Source of the DNA: CAYRVX01 sp964642165
GTDB taxonomy: Bacteria > Planctomycetota > Phycisphaerae > SM23-33
Direction of reading: 5' to 3'
DNA: 9,869 bases
Assembly (NCBI GenBank): GCA_964642165.1
Contig: CAZXOC010000279.1
Coordinates: 1-9,869, forward strand
A program made the translations under genes and the position numbers. The notes beneath the pieces were generated by a model. The model worked only from the letters and a program-made list of their open reading frames with translations. It did no database searches and was not told the DNA's origin. Positions 5,185 to 9,869 of the stretch are shown piece by piece. The first letter of the stretch is position 1. Each line of letters begins with the position of its first letter.

Positions 5185-6725
5185 ACACCGCGCGACGCGG
5201 CACGGGCGGCCCGCCCGGCTCCGCACACGACCGGGCCGTGGGAAACGCGATCTTGTCAAATCGCAACCGCGCACTGCTGGCGATCGCCCTGCTCATCGTC
5301 GCCGTCACCGCGACGCTGTACACCGGCAGCCGCGTCATGGCTTGGCTTATGCGCAAGGCTGGGCAGACCGGCACGTGGCGACCCGCCCGGCCCGTCACCG
5401 ACGCGATCGGGGGGTTCTCCGAGCCGGCCGCCGGCTTGGCCGCCCGGTGGCACGTCTCGCCGGACCGCATCCAGCGCGGCGAGCGCTTTGTCGTCTACGT
5501 CGAGTTCCGCAACGTCTCCGGGGATCTCCTGGCCGTGCCGACAGCGGGATCCGCTGTCCTCGACGCCCGGGTTGTGGGCGCCGACGGGCAGGTCGTTGCG
5601 CCCCTCTCGCAGTCCCCGGCGGCTCCACGGCGCGCCGGTTGTACGCTCCTGCCGCCCGGCGAGGCCCACCGCGAGGAGGCCGGCGGCGGGCCCGACAACG
5701 CCGCCGTCGCCGCCAACCTGGTTGTCGGACGGCGCCGCTGGGTCCTGCCGCCCGGGCGGTACGAGCTGCGCGGGACCGTCGCCCCCGGCCCCGCGGACGA
5801 GATGAGCCGGGTGATCCGGCAGGCGGGCGCGAAGCTCTGGGCCGGCCGGATCGCCATCCCGCCCGTCCCGGTGGAGGTGTCGCACGCAGGCACGCGCCCC
5901 GCCGAGACGCCCGCGACTCGCGCATCCGGGCTCGACGAGGCGTTCCCGCCGGCCCCGGCCTACGCGTGGCTGACGGGCTGGAGCCCGGCCCAGTGCATCC
6001 GCTCACGAATCGCCCCGCCGCGCGGGTACCAGCGCGTGCCGACGAAGCCCGGCGGGTTTGCCCACTGGCTGCGCCACCTCCCGCTGAAGCCCGGCCGGGC
6101 GGCGGTTCTCCTGCACGATGGGCGGCCGAAGGGCAACCAGCGGGCCCACGTCGCGGTGGTGGACTTTGACGTGGGGACGAAGGACCTCCAGCAGTGCGCC
6201 GACACGATCATGCGCCTGCGAGCCGAGTACCTCTACACGCACGGGCGGCGCGAGGAGATTCGCTTCCGCTTCACCAGCGGCGACCTCGCGGCGTACTCGC
6301 GCTGGGCGAACGGGTATCGCCCCGTCGTCCGCGGGTCCAGCGTGCGCTGGGCGCGCAGCGGCACGCGGGGCGATACATACGCCAACTTCCGGGCGTACCT
6401 CGAAAGCGTGTTCATGTACGCCGGCACGCTGTCGCTCTCGCGGGAGATGAAGGCCGTCCGCAGCGCCCGCGACGTGCGGATCGGGGATGTGTTTCTCCGC
6501 GGCGGCTCGCCCGGACACGCGGTGCTGGTGGTGGACCTCGCCGAGCAGCCCGCGACCGGCCGGCGGGCGATGCTGCTGGCGCAGGGCTTCATGCCCGCCC
6601 AGGACATGCACGTGCTGACGAACCCCTCCGGCGGTCCGCTCGCGCCGTGGTACGACGTCGCCTTCGGCAGCGAGCTCCGCACGCCCGAGTACACGTTCCG
6701 CGCGGGGGAACTGGTGCGGTTCTGA
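5181..6725 (+). CDS. Membrane-anchored DUF4846-domain protein
   Basis: A 514-residue protein of unknown function. One membrane segment or uncleaved signal anchor lies at about 31-48 (ALLAIALLIVAVTATLY). A beta-rich, Ig-like region at about 85-235 (RFVVYVEFRNVSGDLLAVP) and a DUF4846 domain at about 270-514 then lie outside the cytoplasm. DUF4846 hallmarks seen: GRPKGNQRAHVAVVDFDVG (314-332), DLQQCADTIMRLRAEYLY (335-352), RIGDVFLRGGSPGHAVLVVD (433-452), LLAQGFMPAQDMHVL (465-479) and a closing strand ending ELVRF. Start choice: TTG at 5181 overlaps the serA stop (TTGA) and follows GGGGAG by 8 nt, and third-position GC is high from there onward. GTG 5238 or TTG 5253 would also keep the membrane segment; ATG 5337 would lose it. 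Cys338 and His446 sit in contexts resembling NlpC/P60-type hydrolases, an inference only. It ends 11 nt before a convergent gene. Confidence 0.85.
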   Translation: MNTARRGTGGPPGSAHDRAVGNAILSNRNRALLAIALLIVAVTATLYTGSRVMAWLMRKAGQTGTWRPARPVTDAIGGFSEPAAGLAARWHVSPDRIQRGERFVVYVEFRNVSGDLLAVPTAGSAVLDARVVGADGQVVAPLSQSPAAPRRAGCTLLPPGEAHREEAGGGPDNAAVAANLVVGRRRWVLPPGRYELRGTVAPGPADEMSRVIRQAGAKLWAGRIAIPPVPVEVSHAGTRPAETPATRASGLDEAFPPAPAYAWLTGWSPAQCIRSRIAPPRGYQRVPTKPGGFAHWLRHLPLKPGRAAVLLHDGRPKGNQRAHVAVVDFDVGTKDLQQCADTIMRLRAEYLYTHGRREEIRFRFTSGDLAAYSRWANGYRPVVRGSSVRWARSGTRGDTYANFRAYLESVFMYAGTLSLSREMKAVRSARDVRIGDVFLRGGSPGHAVLVVDLAEQPATGRRAMLLAQGFMPAQDMHVLTNPSGGPLAPWYDVAFGSELRTPEYTFRAGELVRF

Positions 6726-6736
6726 ACGAGGGCGGG

Positions 6737-9649
6737 TCACCTCGCGGGACAGCGTGCCCGTTCGCACGCGAGCAACTCGGCCAGCGAGGCGTGGAACAGC
6801 TTGTCGCCCACTTGGTAGTACAGGTCACGCCCGCAGATCCACGGGCCGGTCACGCGGAACGCGAACCGTTGGAGGCCGAAGCGGCGCTCCGCTCGCCACC
6901 GGGGCGGGCCGAACGGCTCGTCGCGCTGGAGCACGAACCGCCACAGCGACTGCTGCGTGAGCACCCACACCGCCTCGCGCGATTCGACCGCCAGCCGGGC
7001 CTGCCCGATCGCGCAGGCGTCCAGCGGGACGATCTGCGACGCCCCGGCCCCGGGCGGGTGCACTTCCGCCTCTCGCATCCGGAGGTGCCACACGCCCCCC
7101 GTGGCGTCCTCGTAGACTTGCCCGCCATAGAGCGACGCCTTGAGCGTTCGCCATCGCCCGCCATTCCACCGGCGTGCGGAGAGGAAGTCGTCGCTGGTGT
7201 AGTCCACGCGCCAGTTGTCGTACTCATCCTTCCGCCCGGCCGCCTTGGAGGCCGCCTCGCGCTCGGTGTGGACTCGCAGCCAGTGCCGGCGGGCGTCGTC
7301 GGTGAGGATCCAGTGCGCGTCGTAGCGGGGCAGGCGCGTTCGGTCGGTCCAGCGCCACGCGGCGGGGGTCCTGTGCGAGTACAGCGTCTCGTCTCCGGCG
7401 CCGTCGGCGACGGCGAGCCATCGCAGCGTCTTGCAGCCGTCGGTGAAGCCCAGCAGGCGACCCGTGCGTGCGTCGACGCCGGCGATGCGGTCGATCAGCG
7501 GGGGCGGGTCGTCGCCGGCGCCAATGTGGTCCTGGACGAAGCGGACCCACCGCCCGCCACGGAAGATGCCCGACCAGTTGACGTCGCCGCAACCGCCGCC
7601 TTCGCGCTTGTAGATGCAGCCCTGTGCGTAGAACGCGTCGCCCAGGCGGATCAGGCACGCTTGCTCGTAGTAGTCGCCTGCCGCCCAGGCCGCTCCGTCC
7701 GGCAGCAGGCGCAGCAGGCGTTCGTGGCACGTCTCGACGATTGCCTTGAGGCTCTTGGCGCGGTGGACCTCGCCGCCGTCGTAGAGGAAGCAGCCGTCGA
7801 TGCCGTCGTTACCGGCCATGGCGACGACGAGCGCCGCGCGGCCGGTCAGAGGCCAGACCGACGGATGGAAGCTCGTGGGCACCTCGTCGGTGAGGGCTTC
7901 GACGCGTCCGCCGCCGGCGCGGCATAGCTGGGTCCGCACGCGATACTGCGGGGAGAGGGCGCGGCCCCCCGCGCGGGCCAGCGGCGTTCGCCAGTGCTTG
8001 ACGAACCACAGGCGCCCGCCGCACCCCGCGGCGACGGGGCAGTCATCGCTCGTGTTGCTCGACGCGGGCAGGTGCGTCGCGATCGCCTTGCCCGGCAGCG
8101 CCACCGCGTCGCTTGCCCGCGACGGGTCCAGCCAGAACAACCGGTCGGGGCTGCTCCAGTAACGCGTTCGCGCGGGGCAGCTCAGGCACAGCACCCCGCC
8201 GCGCTCGCCCACCACGCCGGCGCCCTTGCCGGCGAACTGCCCCAGCGCCACGAGCTTTCGCGGTGAGAGGTCGCGCGGGCCCATCCGGTAGACGAAGGCG
8301 TCGTCGTGGGCGTAGATCGCCCCGTCGGCGCCCTGGAAATCCATGCCGAACTCCGGCCCCGGCAGGGGTACCTTCCGTAGCGGGCCCCGCCCGTCGGCGA
8401 CGAGCAGCAGCGGCTGCTTGAGCCCGTCGGACCACGCCTGGACGTACTGCCGCCCGGCGCGGTCGACGAAGAGGAGCGCCGCCTGGGAGAAGCCGCCCAA
8501 CTCGGCCTCGGTGCTGGTGGTTTCGCAGCCGGCGATGGCCTTGATGGCCGCGTCCAGGCGGACCTTCACCTCCTCGCTCGTGGCGGTCTTCCGGGCCTGC
8601 TGGAGGATGCCCATGGCGGAGTCGGGCAGGGCGGCCAGGGCCTTCGAGGCCGCGTCGCGAACGGGGAAGCTGTCGCTGTCCAGCTCGGCGATCCGCCGGC
8701 GAATGGTGTCGGCGTCCAGCGCCTGCACGTGGGGCTTGGGGATGCGGCGGATGCCGCAGGGCCGGTGCGCATCGCCGCCGCCCGGCAGCGAGTGGCGCGT
8801 GGTCAGGAGGAAGTACACGCCGTCGGTGTGGCGCACGAGGCCGGTGATGAACTCGTTCTTCGTACGCTCGATAATCCGGGCTGCGCCGCCCGTGAAGCGG
8901 ATGGCGAACGAGCCGGCCTTGTGGCAGTTCGTGTAGAAGCTGCGGACCAGCCAGGTCTCCTCACCGTCGACGAAGAGCTGGTCCGAGTAGTAGGGCGATC
9001 GCTTGCCGAGCAGGTCCTTCGCCTCGTCGGCCTCCGACGGTACGGGCAGCTCGATCTCGCTCCACGCTTCGCCCCGGCGCCGCCACAGGCGGTCCGTTCC
9101 GGCAAGGACCAACCCGCCGTCCCGCTCGTGCAGCACTTGCCGGCCGTAGAAGCCGAACGTCGGCGGGCAGGTCTCGCCGCAGACGCTGTCGTAGTACCCC
9201 CGGCCGAAGTCCTTCCGGCGGACCGCCCCGTCGTGGACCTCGAAGAGCGAGAGCTTCTTGATGGTGGGACGGACCAGCCAGCGATGCCCGTTGGCGTCGA
9301 GCCCGGTGAACCGCGCATGGCGGAGGCCGTCCTCGATGTCCGCGTCGCTTCGCCCGCGAAGGCAGGGCGGGGAAAACGGGATCGCCAAGCGGGCGTAGGA
9401 GCGGATGTTCGCCTTGTGGATCGGCCTGGGGGCCTTGTCGAGCCACAGCCGTCCGTCGTGCGTCTGGACCAGCTTCGTGCCCGCATCGTAGACGAAGGGC
9501 ACGTGGGCGTCGTCGATGCGCACGGGCGCGGTGGGGGCGGTCCGCGGGGTCGGCGCGGCCGCGGTCGGTGCCGGCAGGAGCGACAGGAGCACGAGGCAAG
9601 CGGCGTTCACGGCACAACTCCCCATGGTTCTCGGGCCCGGGCGGCTCAT
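6737..9649 (-). CDS. Large secreted propeller-like protein with a HEAT-like segment, function unknown
   Basis: A 970-residue predicted secreted protein that I cannot name. The signal peptide spans about 1-32: Arg3 and Arg7, a hydrophobic core CLVLLSLLPA, and cleavage after AAA at 30-32. Recurrent motifs suggest beta-propeller blades: DGRLWL (65-70), NGHRWLV (120-126), GLVLAGTDRLWRR (179-191), DGAIYAHDDAFVYRMG (442-457), then GGRLWFVKHW, AVWVLTQQSLWRF and GRDLYYQVGDKLF. At about 310-372 a helical insert (IRRRIAELDSDSFPVRDAAS, then EEVKVRLDAAIKAI) matches the single HEAT-like motif frequent in planctomycete secreted and WD-type proteins. More than twenty cysteines are spread along the chain without CxxCH haem sites, which suits disulfides outside the cytoplasm. 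The ATG at 9649 forms an ATGA overlap with the stop of the upstream gene and lacks a Shine-Dalgarno, implying coupled translation. The ATG at 9625 is an alternative that still leaves a hydrophobic signal core. Confidence 0.8.
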   Translation of the reverse strand: MSRPGPRTMGSCAVNAACLVLLSLLPAPTAAAPTPRTAPTAPVRIDDAHVPFVYDAGTKLVQTHDGRLWLDKAPRPIHKANIRSYARLAIPFSPPCLRGRSDADIEDGLRHARFTGLDANGHRWLVRPTIKKLSLFEVHDGAVRRKDFGRGYYDSVCGETCPPTFGFYGRQVLHERDGGLVLAGTDRLWRRRGEAWSEIELPVPSEADEAKDLLGKRSPYYSDQLFVDGEETWLVRSFYTNCHKAGSFAIRFTGGAARIIERTKNEFITGLVRHTDGVYFLLTTRHSLPGGGDAHRPCGIRRIPKPHVQALDADTIRRRIAELDSDSFPVRDAASKALAALPDSAMGILQQARKTATSEEVKVRLDAAIKAIAGCETTSTEAELGGFSQAALLFVDRAGRQYVQAWSDGLKQPLLLVADGRGPLRKVPLPGPEFGMDFQGADGAIYAHDDAFVYRMGPRDLSPRKLVALGQFAGKGAGVVGERGGVLCLSCPARTRYWSSPDRLFWLDPSRASDAVALPGKAIATHLPASSNTSDDCPVAAGCGGRLWFVKHWRTPLARAGGRALSPQYRVRTQLCRAGGGRVEALTDEVPTSFHPSVWPLTGRAALVVAMAGNDGIDGCFLYDGGEVHRAKSLKAIVETCHERLLRLLPDGAAWAAGDYYEQACLIRLGDAFYAQGCIYKREGGGCGDVNWSGIFRGGRWVRFVQDHIGAGDDPPPLIDRIAGVDARTGRLLGFTDGCKTLRWLAVADGAGDETLYSHRTPAAWRWTDRTRLPRYDAHWILTDDARRHWLRVHTEREAASKAAGRKDEYDNWRVDYTSDDFLSARRWNGGRWRTLKASLYGGQVYEDATGGVWHLRMREAEVHPPGAGASQIVPLDACAIGQARLAVESREAVWVLTQQSLWRFVLQRDEPFGPPRWRAERRFGLQRFAFRVTGPWICGRDLYYQVGDKLFHASLAELLACERARCPAR

Positions 9650-9869
9650 GCCCGGCGCAGCATCGTGTAGGGGCCCTCCGGCAGGACGGCCAGGCGCGCG
9701 TCGGGGCGGTTGGCGAGGTAGTCGTCGATCGCCCGCTGGGCCCGCTGCTGTGCGGTGCCTTCCCCGAGCATCGGGTTGACGCCGCAGTGCATCTGCACGC
9801 GGGCGGGAATGCCCTCGCTGACGAACCACAGCTTCTCCGGGCCGATCACCGCCAGCACCTTCGCCTGCA
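9646..9869 (-). CDS. C-terminal fragment, probably a LarA-family (lactate racemase-like) protein
   Basis: The last 73 residues of a gene entering from the right edge. Seen: a strand KLWFVSEGIPARV, a segment GVNPMLGEGTAQQRAQRAID, a helix IDDYLANRPDA and a final RLAVLPEGPYTMLRRA. This order (strand with 'SEGIP', a helix resembling those that end in 'ALEEAL', then 'vlP.Gpyt' at the extreme C-terminus) resembles the C-terminal end of LarA/DUF2088 nickel-pincer-nucleotide proteins, which racemise lactate or other 2-hydroxyacids. The catalytic N-terminal half is outside the window, so the call is tentative. Its stop overlaps the start of the secreted propeller gene (ATGA), so the two form an operon. 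The coding status of the fragment is much surer than the family name. Confidence 0.5.
   Translation of the reverse strand, partial: QAKVLAVIGPEKLWFVSEGIPARVQMHCGVNPMLGEGTAQQRAQRAIDDYLANRPDARLAVLPEGPYTMLRRA

Noticed and set aside
3532..5274. A 580-codon open frame on the minus strand across the whole of serA
   Set aside because: It is exactly antisense to a textbook SerA. The product is Arg/His/Asp/Val-rich low complexity, as expected from high third-position GC keeping antisense frames open.
6194..7927. A 577-codon plus-strand open frame spanning the end of the DUF4846 gene and the antisense of the secreted protein
   Set aside because: It crosses two well-supported genes in other frames and is Arg/Ala/Pro/Val-rich without recognisable motifs.
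7700..9649. c-type cytochrome reading of the cysteine-rich secreted protein
   Set aside because: No CxxCH haem-binding motif is present; the single CxxC (LCLSCPA) is not followed by His.
1..9869. CRISPR array, tRNA/rRNA genes, insertion sequence or prophage
   Set aside because: No regularly spaced direct repeats, tRNA-like cloverleaf, rRNA segment, transposase or phage gene was seen on either strand.

Overview
This is a GC-rich window, roughly two thirds G+C with strong G/C bias at third codon positions. It looks like ordinary chromosome from a Planctomycetota-type bacterium. That placement is an inference from gene content: a DUF1080 lipoprotein, a secreted propeller-like protein carrying a HEAT-like segment of the kind common in planctomycetes, a DUF4846 protein, and a LarA-like C-terminus. 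No 16S gene or other decisive marker is present. I see no phage, transposon, CRISPR, tRNA or rRNA signal.

Layout from left to right. (1) 1-427, minus: the N-terminal part of 6-phosphogluconate dehydrogenase (gnd), cut by the window edge. (2) 675-1328, plus: two small unrecognised genes in tandem, divergent from gnd. (3) 1391-2095, minus: a predicted lipoprotein with a DUF1080 / 3-keto-disaccharide hydrolase domain. (4) 2096-2414: a divergent intergenic region with overlapping perfect palindromes, a good sigma70-like promoter and a leader of about 140 nt. (5) 2415-6725, plus: a probable three-gene operon of a class V aminotransferase, D-3-phosphoglycerate dehydrogenase (serA) and a membrane-anchored DUF4846 protein. 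(6) 6737-9869, minus, convergent with the operon: the C-terminal end of a probable LarA-family protein, overlapping by ATGA a 970-residue secreted propeller-like protein.

The aminotransferase and SerA plausibly form the first two steps of serine synthesis from 3-phosphoglycerate. A serine/alanine-glyoxylate-type aminotransferase would take the place of SerC. SerA is the long form with ASB and ACT domains, so serine feedback is likely. The DUF4846 gene appears translationally coupled to serA by a TTGA overlap, although its predicted location, anchored outside the cytoplasm, does not obviously belong to serine synthesis. The envelope-facing genes (DUF1080 lipoprotein, DUF4846 protein, secreted propeller) are the least understood part of the window.

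No clearly new multi-gene system is evident. The best leads are the DUF4846 protein, which may be a divergent NlpC/P60-like enzyme, the palindrome cluster and leader before the serine operon, and the two small orphan genes.
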